This document shows, in pieces, positions 1 to 5,086 of a stretch of DNA of 9,641 nt; the first letter of the stretch is position 1, and each line of letters starts with the position of its first letter. The stretch is from Candidatus Uhrbacteria bacterium (GTDB taxonomy: Bacteria; Patescibacteriota; Patescibacteriia; UBA9934; GWF2-40-263). The DNA lies in assembly GCA_018700535.1 (NCBI GenBank), contig JABITQ010000034.1:1-9641 (forward strand). The letters run 5' to 3'. A program made the translations under genes and the position numbers. Below the pieces are notes generated by a model, which was not told the DNA's origin, did no database searches, and saw only the letters and a program-made list of their open reading frames with translations.

Positions 1-560
1 CAAACGACTCAATTAAAGGCCGACAAGGCTATGGACTTATCCAAGTCGTCACCGGTAACGGAAAAGGAAAAACCACCGCAGCGCTCGGGCAAGCGATTCG
101 GGCTGTTGGAGCTGGAAAGCGCGTAGGAATCGTATATTTTGATAAGGGTGGCAATGATCATTATTTTGAACGAAAGGTGCTGGAAGGGCTTGAGGGGGTT
201 GATTATGTGGCAACTGGGCGCGATAGGATCGACCCGGTGAGCAGTAGATTCGATTTCTCGATCCAAGACACAGATCGGGCAGAAGCGGAGCGTGGCCTTA
301 AAGAAGTGAGTCGCATGTTTGATGAGGGATACGACCTCGTTGTGATGGACGAGATTAACTCGACGACAGACCTTGGGATGGTGTCGGTTGAGTCTGTGCT
401 AGAGGTTCTCAAGCAGAAACCGGAGACGACTGAGCTTATTATGACGGGGAGGAATGCACCGGAGGCTTTTGTTGAGCTAGCTCATTTGGTGACGGAGATG
501 AAGTTGAAGAAGCACTATTTCTATTCGGGGGTGAAGGCGCGTGAAGGACTAGACTATTAA
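1..560 (+). CDS. Cob(I)alamin (corrinoid) adenosyltransferase, CobO/BtuR family, 5' end missing
   Basis: The reading frame is open from base 3 and has no start codon in the window, so the N-terminus lies upstream; about 185 residues are present. The enzyme family transfers the 5'-deoxyadenosyl group of ATP to the cobalt of cob(I)alamin or cobyrinic acid diamide, making coenzyme B12-type cofactors in the cytoplasm. A P-loop GNGKGKTT sits about 18 residues into the visible part. The Walker-B-like stretch YDLVVMDEIN follows about 100 residues later. The C-terminus (KKHYFYSGVKAREGLDY) matches the family's usual ending, in which a His-Tyr-containing segment precedes GxKAxxGIEY. The GTG at 177 is internal and is not the start, because the P-loop lies upstream of it in the same frame. 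The gene ends directly at a strong terminator. Family assignment is firm; whether it serves synthesis or salvage cannot be told. Confidence 0.93.
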   Translation, partial: NDSIKGRQGYGLIQVVTGNGKGKTTAALGQAIRAVGAGKRVGIVYFDKGGNDHYFERKVLEGLEGVDYVATGRDRIDPVSSRFDFSIQDTDRAEAERGLKEVSRMFDEGYDLVVMDEINSTTDLGMVSVESVLEVLKQKPETTELIMTGRNAPEAFVELAHLVTEMKLKKHYFYSGVKAREGLDY

Positions 561-592
561 AAAAACGACCCCTTCGCTGGGGTCGTTTTTTT
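561..592 (+). terminator. Rho-independent terminator of the adenosyltransferase gene
   Basis: The arms CGACCCC (566-572) and GGGGTCG (579-585) pair perfectly around TTCGCT, and an A-run (561-565) and T-run (586-592) flank them. The stem starts immediately after the TAA stop. The A-run on the other side gives a T-run on the minus strand, so the element can also stop leftward transcription from the amidotransferase gene. Confidence 0.93.
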
Positions 593-624
593 ACATGTAG
601 GGAACCTAAGACCCTACATGTAAA
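590..624. repeat. Perfect 13-bp inverted repeat between convergent genes
   Basis: The arms TTTACATGTAGGG (590-602) and CCCTACATGTAAA (612-624) are exact reverse complements around a 9-base spacer. The left arm overlaps the T-run of the preceding terminator. The repeat lies 12 bases past the stop of the leftward amidotransferase gene. It may form the first part of that gene's 3' hairpin structure, but on its own it lacks a T-tract in either direction. A protein-binding dyad is another possibility. Confidence 0.85.
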
Positions 625-636
625 TGGGGGTATGTT

Positions 637-1374
637 TCATTCCCCGTAGCGTTCAACAAATCGACGAAGGATTTCTTGTGGGACGGAGATGTCCGCCGCA
701 CGAGAAACCTCCTTTAGCTTCTCCGCATCTTCTGGTGGAAAGTAACCAGCGTTTTTGTAGACATCGATACGCTCACAAATCCCATCTGCATCTAGTTCTG
801 GGTGAAACTGTGTGGCGTAAATGTTTTGTTTGATACGGAATAGATGATACGGGCACTCCTCAGAAGACCCAAGCCACACCGCGCCTTCAGGAAGTTGCTG
901 ACACGCTTCTTTGTGTCCAACGAATGCCTCGAAGGTGTTGGGTAGGTCTTTCAACAAAGGATCGTTCGATACTGCTTCTTTGAGTGTGATCGTTGCTGCC
1001 TTCACATCCTCAAAGTATTGTTCTTTCGATACACGACCTCCGTGGCTTTTTGCCAGCGCACCAAACCCATAGCAAGCGCCGAGGTAGGGAACGTCGAGTT
1101 TAACAATTTGCTCGATCAGCTTATCAAGCCACTTCTCACCAGCAATCTGAGCATCACTCTGTTTCTCAATCGGATCCGAGACATCCCACGGTCCGCCACC
1201 AACAATTACACCTGAATACTTTTGGAGTTCAACGTCTGGCAGCGAGTCTTTCTCCATCCGCACGCGCTCGACGTCACTATCGCTCAGTCCTCCGTATTTC
1301 AAAAACGCCTGATACTCGCCCTCAGCGGCCAAGTCATTCGCTCTAAGTTGTAGGATCAAAAATGGTTTCTTCAT
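637..1374 (-). CDS. Class I glutamine amidotransferase-like protein (GMP synthase amidotransferase type)
   Basis: This 245-residue stand-alone GATase1 domain is related to the amidotransferase part of GMP synthase and to small uncharacterised GATase proteins. Such domains hydrolyse glutamine to release ammonia for a partner. The visible catalytic triad is the nucleophile elbow GACYGFG (Cys101) with His191 and Glu193 in TQFHPEL. The oxyanion-type strand VIVGGGPWDVSD (about 56-67) is also typical. An in-frame extension to 1473 exists, but a good promoter (1384-1412) lies inside it and the ATG at 1374 begins the conserved MKKPFLILQLR strand, so the shorter form is preferred. No Shine-Dalgarno precedes this ATG, in keeping with a nearly leaderless mRNA. 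No synthetase partner is adjacent, so the ammonia acceptor, if any, is unknown; a peptidase-like role is also possible. Confidence 0.88.
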   Translation of the reverse strand: MKKPFLILQLRANDLAAEGEYQAFLKYGGLSDSDVERVRMEKDSLPDVELQKYSGVIVGGGPWDVSDPIEKQSDAQIAGEKWLDKLIEQIVKLDVPYLGACYGFGALAKSHGGRVSKEQYFEDVKAATITLKEAVSNDPLLKDLPNTFEAFVGHKEACQQLPEGAVWLGSSEECPYHLFRIKQNIYATQFHPELDADGICERIDVYKNAGYFPPEDAEKLKEVSRAADISVPQEILRRFVERYGE

Positions 1375-1383
1375 AGTGAAAGA

Positions 1384-1412
1384 ATCATACGTTGTTCCAG
1401 CAACTCTCTCAA
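1384..1412 (-). promoter_or_regulatory. Sigma70-type promoter for the amidotransferase gene, giving a near-leaderless mRNA
   Basis: On the minus strand the -35 TTGAGA (1407-1412) and -10 TATGAT (1384-1389) are 17 bases apart. Nine bases separate the -10 from the ATG at 1374, so the expected start point is about 2-3 bases before the start codon, leaving no room for a ribosome binding site. The -35 lies 4 bases from the -35 of the opposite promoter. Confidence 0.72.
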
Positions 1413-1416
1413 GTGA

Positions 1417-1446
1417 TTGACAGCTCTCTACACAATCAGCTATGGT
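1417..1446 (+). promoter_or_regulatory. Sigma70-type promoter for the leader and GNAT transcript
   Basis: A perfect -35 TTGACA (1417-1422) is followed after 18 bases by TATGGT (1441-1446). The predicted start is near 1453, 3-5 bases before the ATG of the short leader ORF at 1457. It is arranged back to back with the amidotransferase promoter, so a regulator bound between the two -35 boxes could affect both directions. The spacer is 1 base longer than ideal and the -10 has two mismatches. Confidence 0.65.
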
Positions 1447-1456
1447 TTTATTAGTT

Positions 1457-1507
1457 ATGAATAACTTCATCACAACAATTCAGCTTCGCCGACGCAGCCT
1501 CCATTAG
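1457..1507 (+). CDS. Candidate 16-residue leader peptide with three consecutive Arg codons
   Basis: The ORF reads MNNFITTIQLRRRSLH and ends in TAG at 1505. The Arg codons CGC-CGA-CGC occupy 1487-1495, immediately before and within the first pairing segment (1493-1499) of the attenuator described at 1487-1563. There is no Shine-Dalgarno. The predicted transcript start a few bases upstream would let it be translated as a leaderless message. Position, length, repeated codon and overlap with alternative RNA structures all fit a regulatory leader peptide. A chance short ORF cannot be excluded by sequence alone. I do not recognise it as a member of a known leader-peptide family. Confidence 0.55.
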   Translation: MNNFITTIQLRRRSLH

Positions 1508-1563
1508 GACGGTCTGCGCTTTTGTTTTATATCAGCGAGCCGTCCGTAAGGGCGGCTCTTTTT
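1487..1563 (+). promoter_or_regulatory. Candidate transcription attenuator 1 (1:2, 2:3 and 3:4 pairings)
   Basis: Three mutually exclusive pairings can be drawn. Pairing 1:2 is CGCAGCC (1493-1499) with GGTCTGCG (1511-1518), one bulged T. Pairing 2:3 is GGACGG (1507-1512) with CCGTCC (1540-1545), exact. Pairing 3:4 is GAGCCGTCC (1537-1545) with GGGCGGCTC (1550-1558), one G-U pair, GTAA loop, then T's at 1559-1563. By the trp/his attenuation model, a ribosome held at the Arg codons would cover segment 1, free segment 2 to hold segment 3 and let transcription continue to the GNAT gene. Low charged Arg-tRNA or a drug-stalled ribosome could each be the trigger. Confidence 0.6.
1537..1563 (+). terminator. 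Rho-independent terminator inside the leader
   Basis: A 9-bp stem (1537-1545 with 1550-1558) with a GTAA loop is followed by five T's and GTT. No rightward gene larger than the 16-codon leader lies between the promoter at 1417 and this terminator, so it would release an RNA of about 110 bases unless antitermination occurs. Confidence 0.88.
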
Positions 1564-1570
1564 GTTACCT

Positions 1571-1618
1571 ATGAAAACTTTATTCTCACAATCTTACCGT
1601 CGGACTGGAACCCATTGA
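1571..1618 (+). CDS. Possible second leader peptide, 15 residues, with an Arg-Arg pair
   Basis: The ORF reads MKTLFSQSYRRTGTH and ends in TGA at 1616. Like the first leader ORF it has consecutive Arg codons (CGT-CGG, 1598-1603) a few codons before the stop, ends in His, and overlaps the first arm of the next hairpin (1604-1610). No ribosome binding site or nearby promoter is visible, so its translation is doubtful unless it is reached by readthrough and reinitiation. The main argument is its parallel design with the unit just upstream. Confidence 0.3.
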   Translation: MKTLFSQSYRRTGTH

Positions 1619-1684
1619 GGATTCCAGTGTTTTGATGTGCAACAGTTTGAACATAAACACCCTGGGATTCTCCTGGGGTTTTTT
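1604..1684 (+). promoter_or_regulatory. Possible second attenuator ahead of the GNAT gene
   Basis: ACTGGAA (1604-1610) pairs exactly with TTCCAGT (1622-1628). GATTCCAG (1620-1627) can instead pair with CTGGGATT (1662-1669), 8 bp with two G-U pairs. CTGGGATT is also the 5' side of the terminator at 1659-1684. This reproduces the three-state logic of the first unit. The 2:3 helix is weaker than in unit 1, so the claim rests partly on the repetition of the pattern. Confidence 0.4.
1659..1684 (+). terminator. Terminator hairpin in the GNAT 5' leader
   Basis: ACCCTGGGA (1659-1667) pairs with TCCTGGGGT (1671-1679) over 9 positions with two G-U pairs and a TTC loop, followed by a run of six T's (1679-1684). 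It sits 24 bases before the GNAT start codon, so GNAT expression from the upstream promoter must pass it. Confidence 0.78.
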
Positions 1685-1707
1685 GTGCATACGCACATGG
1701 AGAACAC

Positions 1708-2214
1708 ATGACATTCGTTCGTAAGCACCCTGAGCACATCGAGGATTCAGTCTGGGGCAACTTGGCTTCAGTAATGGTGAAGGAGGCGAAGATTATGACG
1801 GAGCGGAACACTCCGCGTGCCCTTGCAGATCTGTATGCAAAAGGGCTTGCCGTCGCGCTGGAGCAGGATGGTGTGGTGATCGGGTACATCGCTGCATGGC
1901 CTATAGGTAAAGGGTTTCTCGAGGTCGGGTCCGCGTGGATTCATTCTGACTATCGTGGAAACGGCCATGCATCAACGCTGTACACGACGCTTCACACACT
2001 CCTCATTAATCGCACCGAGCACGTCTTCGCGATCACGCAAAACCCGATCGCACTCAAAGCTGGTCGGCACGCGCGTCTCGAGCTCAATGGATGCTGGACC
2101 GATCCGATCCCATGGGAACACACCTGTGCTCCATGTGAGTGGGTCGAGGATTCCAAGAAGCTCACCTGTGGGCACCGGAACAACATCTGCATGCTACGCA
2201 TCATGCAGCGCTAA
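1708..2214 (+). CDS. GNAT-family N-acetyltransferase with a Cys-rich C-terminal tail
   Basis: This 168-residue cytoplasmic protein has the GNAT acetyl-CoA binding core: the beta-4 strand GSAWIHSDY (about 74-82) leads into the pyrophosphate-binding loop RGNGHA (83-88) and its helix. Preceding strands (LAVALEQDGVVIGYIAAWPI, 47-66) fit the GNAT fold. The tail contains Cys129, Cys140, Cys143, Cys154 and Cys161 with His138 and His156. The CxxC (CAPC) plus later Cys pair resembles a small metal-binding knuckle, which GNAT proteins do not need. The start is well supported by GGAGA at 1699-1703 placed 4-5 bases ahead of ATG. The acceptor substrate is not identifiable. Expression probably depends on the two candidate attenuators upstream, and the deacylase gene 60 bases downstream may be co-transcribed. 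Confidence 0.82.
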   Translation: MTFVRKHPEHIEDSVWGNLASVMVKEAKIMTERNTPRALADLYAKGLAVALEQDGVVIGYIAAWPIGKGFLEVGSAWIHSDYRGNGHASTLYTTLHTLLINRTEHVFAITQNPIALKAGRHARLELNGCWTDPIPWEHTCAPCEWVEDSKKLTCGHRNNICMLRIMQR

Positions 2215-2219
2215 TCTAT

Positions 2220-2261
2220 TCCTCTGCGTTACTCGGTTACGTAACCGAGTAACGCAGAGGA
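2220..2261. repeat. 42-bp perfect palindrome between the GNAT and deacylase genes
   Basis: Bases 2220-2240 and 2241-2261 are exact reverse complements with no spacer, centred on CGGTTACGTAACCG. The palindrome begins 5 bases after the GNAT stop and ends 13 bases before the deacylase ATG. As RNA it would fold into a stem of about 19 bp closed by a 4-base loop, but no T-tract follows on either strand, so it is not an ordinary intrinsic terminator. An operator-like dyad, an mRNA-processing or stabilising hairpin, or a repeat-family member are the main options. Confidence 0.93.
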
Positions 2262-2274
2262 TGTTTATAAAATT

Positions 2275-3210
2275 ATGAAATACACAATCAAACATCAACC
2301 CATCCAAACACTCGTAAGCGGCGACACACTTCACATCACAAGTTACGAATTTATCGGAGGCCCTGGCCCAAAGATTTACCTTCAAGCCAATCTCCATGGC
2401 CCAGAGATTCTTGGTTCAATGATCTTGTTAAAGCTCATCGATCACCTAAAGACCCTAGACTCGATCAAGGGATCCATCATAATCGTCCCTCAAGCAAATC
2501 CCATCGCAACAATGGCTCAAGTTTACGGTCATCAGGTCGGCAGATGGAATCAGCAAACAGGAAATAACTGGAATCGTATCTTTCAAATGGATGCGAGTAG
2601 GTTGAACACTAAAAGTATTGAAGGGAAACTCGCGTCGAATCTCATGGGTCTTGCGAGTCAGCACGACTATGTCCTCGATATTCACACTTCTGGAAAGGAG
2701 AGCGTTTCGCATCTATACACCACAAAAGAATCTGTCTCATCATTTGCTGCGCTCAGCCCAAGTGTCTCAATCCTCTACAGCAGTTCAGACTACTTCAATG
2801 CGTTTGATGAGAGTGTTGCGATGGCCAACGATTGTGTTGCGGGGACTTGGGAGGCAGGTGCGCATGGAGAGATTGATTCGTCGGCTTTGGAGGAGAGGGT
2901 GGGGGAATTGATGCTGTGGCTGAAGAGCCTGAGGGTTTTGGAGAGCCATAGCGAAGCTGAATCGCACTTAGACTCTGTTGTAACGATTGATGATACGAAG
3001 ACGTTGTACGCAAACGCACCTGGCTATGTTGTGTGGCTTGTTGGTGCTGGAGACGTGGTTGAGGTGGGGGAGAGTGTTTGTGAGATACACAATCCAGCTG
3101 ACGGATCCAAGGTATTGTTGCTGGTCGAAATGAAGGTTTTGATTTTGAGTAAATACCCTCTGCAGGCTGTGTCTGTTGGGCAGGAGATTGGGAAAATCAT
3201 CTACAAATAA
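2275..3210 (+). CDS. Succinylglutamate desuccinylase/aspartoacylase (AstE/AspA) family zinc hydrolase
   Basis: This 311-residue protein belongs to the M14-like family that removes acyl groups from N-acyl amino acids or trims carboxy-terminal residues. Zinc ligands are visible as His41 and Glu44 in NLHGPE and His137 in LDIHTSG. VPQANP (71-76) and NWNRIF (98-103) match the family's substrate-binding NPxG/NR region, and Glu193 in TWEAG is the likely catalytic base. A C-terminal beta domain (about 245-310, APGYV...VEVGESVCEI) resembles the barrel-sandwich tail of the family. No ideal ribosome binding site precedes the ATG: an AGAGG lies 14 bases away at the edge of the palindrome. GC skew flips sharply near base 2805. 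The acyl substrate cannot be assigned; an acylation/deacylation partnership with the upstream GNAT is only a suggestion. Confidence 0.87.
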   Translation: MKYTIKHQPIQTLVSGDTLHITSYEFIGGPGPKIYLQANLHGPEILGSMILLKLIDHLKTLDSIKGSIIIVPQANPIATMAQVYGHQVGRWNQQTGNNWNRIFQMDASRLNTKSIEGKLASNLMGLASQHDYVLDIHTSGKESVSHLYTTKESVSSFAALSPSVSILYSSSDYFNAFDESVAMANDCVAGTWEAGAHGEIDSSALEERVGELMLWLKSLRVLESHSEAESHLDSVVTIDDTKTLYANAPGYVVWLVGAGDVVEVGESVCEIHNPADGSKVLLLVEMKVLILSKYPLQAVSVGQEIGKIIYK

Positions 3211-3245
3211 ACAAAACCCCCGCCATCACAGTCGTGACAGCGGGG
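3211..3245 (-). terminator. Shared terminator between the deacylase and ABC ATPase genes
   Basis: CCCCGC (3218-3223) pairs with GCGGGG (3240-3245), and TCAC (3226-3229) pairs with GTGA (3234-3237) inside it. Leftward, the stem is followed by GTTTTGTTTATTTG, a good T-rich tail for the end of the ABC operon. Rightward the tail is only CGTTT, so termination of the deacylase message would be weaker. Confidence 0.8.
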
Positions 3246-3255
3246 TCGTTTGGGC

Positions 3256-4128
3256 CTACTCGGGGTCTTTGAACCCGAGGCCTGCGAGTGCGGGGAATCT
3301 ATCTGCGATATGTTCGATCATATCGAGATATGCAGGAAGACGATGTCGATCATCACGCCATGAGATGATGTCCATCAAGTTGATCTGAGCGACAATCGAA
3401 GCGACATGTGCCGGATCTCCAGTTGATGGGTCTTGAAGACCCATCAACCAGATCATGTCCGAGATACGTACCGCTTCATAGATGTCGTGAGTGACCACGA
3501 TGATTGTCGTCTTTTCTGTTCGATTGGACGTTTCGATGATCATGTCGCCGACTTTGCGTTTCGCTACCAAGTCGAGCCCTTTGAACGGTTCGTCCAAAAA
3601 GATCACGTCGTTGCCGGCAATGATTTGTTGGGCGATAGCAAGGCGTTGGCGTTGTCCACCAGATAGCTTTGCAGGGAACTTGTCTGCTTGGTCTTCGATG
3701 CCAAAGGATTTGAGCAATTGCATTGCTTGTTCCTCCTCATCGGCAGAGTCTTGCAGCTCCGGGTTGCCGCTTGCAGCAAACAGCATGTTGCCGAGTGCAC
3801 GACGATGCTCAAGGAGTGGGGAATGTTGTGCCACCACACCGACTCGTCCTGCTACTACCGGCTGTTGGTCTGTGCCAACAAGTACTGATCCAGAGTCTGG
3901 TTTCTCAAGTCCGCAGAGAATGCGCAATAACGTTGTCTTGCCAGCCCCAGAAGGTCCGAGGATGGAGAGGAGCTGTCCCTCACGTTGCCCAGGTCGGACA
4001 ACGTCATGGATTGTGAATTTCACGTCATTGAGGATTTGTCGTCCATCATAGGACTTGCTGACTCCTTTTGCGGTTAGGATGGGTGACTTGAGGATGGAGT
4101 AGGGGAACAGAGCTTTGTCAGAAGACAT
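3256..4128 (-). CDS. ABC transporter ATP-binding protein, NitT/TauT (nitrate/sulfonate/taurine) type
   Basis: This 290-residue ATPase drives the importer encoded just upstream. Visible motifs in order are Walker A GPSGAGKTT (58-66), Q-loop Gln101, signature LSGGQ (155-159), Walker B VIFLDE (175-180), D-loop GLD, and the switch His214 in VVTHD. A tail of about 55 residues (236-290) follows the nucleotide-binding core and is longer than strictly needed; I do not recognise a domain in it. Its ATG shares a base with the permease stop (TGATG overlap), and a strong GAAGGGG lies 5 bases before the start, so it is translationally coupled. It is the last gene of the five-gene leftward operon and ends at a terminator. 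The substrate class is inferred only from resemblance. Confidence 0.94.
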   Translation of the reverse strand: MSSDKALFPYSILKSPILTAKGVSKSYDGRQILNDVKFTIHDVVRPGQREGQLLSILGPSGAGKTTLLRILCGLEKPDSGSVLVGTDQQPVVAGRVGVVAQHSPLLEHRRALGNMLFAASGNPELQDSADEEEQAMQLLKSFGIEDQADKFPAKLSGGQRQRLAIAQQIIAGNDVIFLDEPFKGLDLVAKRKVGDMIIETSNRTEKTTIIVVTHDIYEAVRISDMIWLMGLQDPSTGDPAHVASIVAQINLMDIISWRDDRHRLPAYLDMIEHIADRFPALAGLGFKDPE

Positions 4129-4958
4129 CAGTGCCCCTTCTTTTTTTCGAGGTGTGGACAGGCGGCGAGACGCCCTTTCTTGATTAGGTGGTCAAGACAA
4201 ACCCCGATCAACAACAGAACGAGTTCCATGGCAAACGTGGCCACTGGACCGCCATACTTTTTGCTGTCCCACATCATCATTCCAAGCCCACCTCCTGTAC
4301 GGGAGATAACCTCGACAAGCGGGAGAAGTGTGAAGGTGATGGCGTTGTTTTGCCGCATGTTTTCGAATGCGTGCGGAATGGTCTCGATGACCACGATCTC
4401 CCAGAAGACCTGCCAGTCGGTCTTTCCGAGCGTCTGCAAGTACTCGAATCGTTTTCTTGGAATGTCGCGCACAACAGCCATCATGCCCGTGGCAAAGTAG
4501 ACGCTGACACCGAATACCAGAAGGCTTAGACGGATCTTGAAGCTCCCTTCAAACAAGATGCGTGGAACAATGGTGAGTCCCAGTAGTGCGAAGAAACGAA
4601 ACTTCGTGAACAGTGTGACCATTGGTCGCATGAACGGAATGGCGTAGCTGTAGCTAAGCGTGAGCGAGATGGCTGTGGCCGCCAAGAGGGAGCACATTGC
4701 CAACGTCAAACTTGAGAACAATCCCTCCCAGAAGTCGTATGTCTGGACCAGATTCACAAAAGCTGTCAAAACACCGACAGTTCCAGGGATCGTGGGAGCT
4801 CGCCAAAGTTCCCACAGAAGAACCAGGAAGATCAACTGCAGAGTACCAAGTAGCCAGAACGTTGTATCGCTCTGCGATTCATTTGGTGTGAACTGCTTCT
4901 TCAACTTGCTTTTCAATGATGAAAATACTCCAGGGGGAGTCTCTTCTGTTGTACTCAT
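4128..4958 (-). CDS. ABC transporter permease, NitT/TauT type (BPD_transp_1 fold)
   Basis: This 276-residue integral membrane protein has a charged cytoplasmic N-terminus of about 32 residues. Hydrophobic segments lie near 33-52, 83-106, 121-135, 143-163, 185-195, 206-219 and 238-257. The cytoplasmic coupling loop is visible as YLQTLGKTDWQVFWEIVV (173-190), the EAA-type motif with its LG pair, followed by Pro195. The start is supported by GAGG 5 bases before the ATG. The C-terminus is basic (EKKKGH) and its stop overlaps the ATPase start. Two strong hairpins lie between this gene and the upstream binding-protein gene. The only permease in the operon, it probably works as a homodimer with the neighbouring ATPase. 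Confidence 0.92.
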   Translation of the reverse strand: MSTTEETPPGVFSSLKSKLKKQFTPNESQSDTTFWLLGTLQLIFLVLLWELWRAPTIPGTVGVLTAFVNLVQTYDFWEGLFSSLTLAMCSLLAATAISLTLSYSYAIPFMRPMVTLFTKFRFFALLGLTIVPRILFEGSFKIRLSLLVFGVSVYFATGMMAVVRDIPRKRFEYLQTLGKTDWQVFWEIVVIETIPHAFENMRQNNAITFTLLPLVEVISRTGGGLGMMMWDSKKYGGPVATFAMELVLLLIGVCLDHLIKKGRLAACPHLEKKKGH

Positions 4959-4975
4959 GTTTGCCTCACATTCAG

Positions 4976-5007
4976 CCTAAGCAGCAAGATGATTCCTGCT
5001 GCTTAGG
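4976..5007 (-). other. Perfect 11-bp hairpin just before the permease ribosome binding site
   Basis: CCTAAGCAGCA (4976-4986) and TGCTGCTTAGG (4997-5007) are exact reverse complements around a 10-base loop. In the leftward mRNA this stem ends 7 bases before the GAGG of the permease gene and follows another hairpin directly. It has no T-tail and so is more likely a message-stabilising or translation-tuning element than a terminator. Confidence 0.8.
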
Positions 5008-5045
5008 AAAATGCCCGACCTCTTGTTTTCACAAAAGGTCGGGCA
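5008..5045 (-). terminator. Intra-operon terminator-like hairpin after the binding-protein gene
   Basis: TGCCCGACCT (5012-5021) and AGGTCGGGCA (5036-5045) pair perfectly, and TTGT/ACAA can pair inside the loop. Leftward it is followed by TTTTCC, a short T-tail. It begins about 40 bases after the stop of the binding-protein gene. A leaky terminator here would make the binding protein more abundant than permease and ATPase, as is common in ABC importer operons. Confidence 0.72.
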
Positions 5046-5086
5046 GGCTTTGGTGTCACTGCGTGTGGCACCGTCGTCATGAACCT

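Noticed and set aside
1375..1473. N-terminal extension of the amidotransferase from GTG at 1473
   Set aside because: The extension covers a convincing promoter pair and the added residues do not resemble the start of this fold.
2220..2261. Palindrome as an ordinary intrinsic terminator
   Set aside because: No T-tract follows on either strand, and there is no natural loop beyond the central four bases.
1955..2278. 107-codon plus-strand frame overlapping the GNAT gene and the palindrome
   Set aside because: Most of it lies in another frame of the GNAT gene, has Ser/Arg-rich low-complexity content, and has no ribosome binding site.
3491..4051. 186-codon plus-strand open frame within the ABC ATPase gene
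   Set aside because: It is the reverse-strand shadow of a gene with all ABC motifs.
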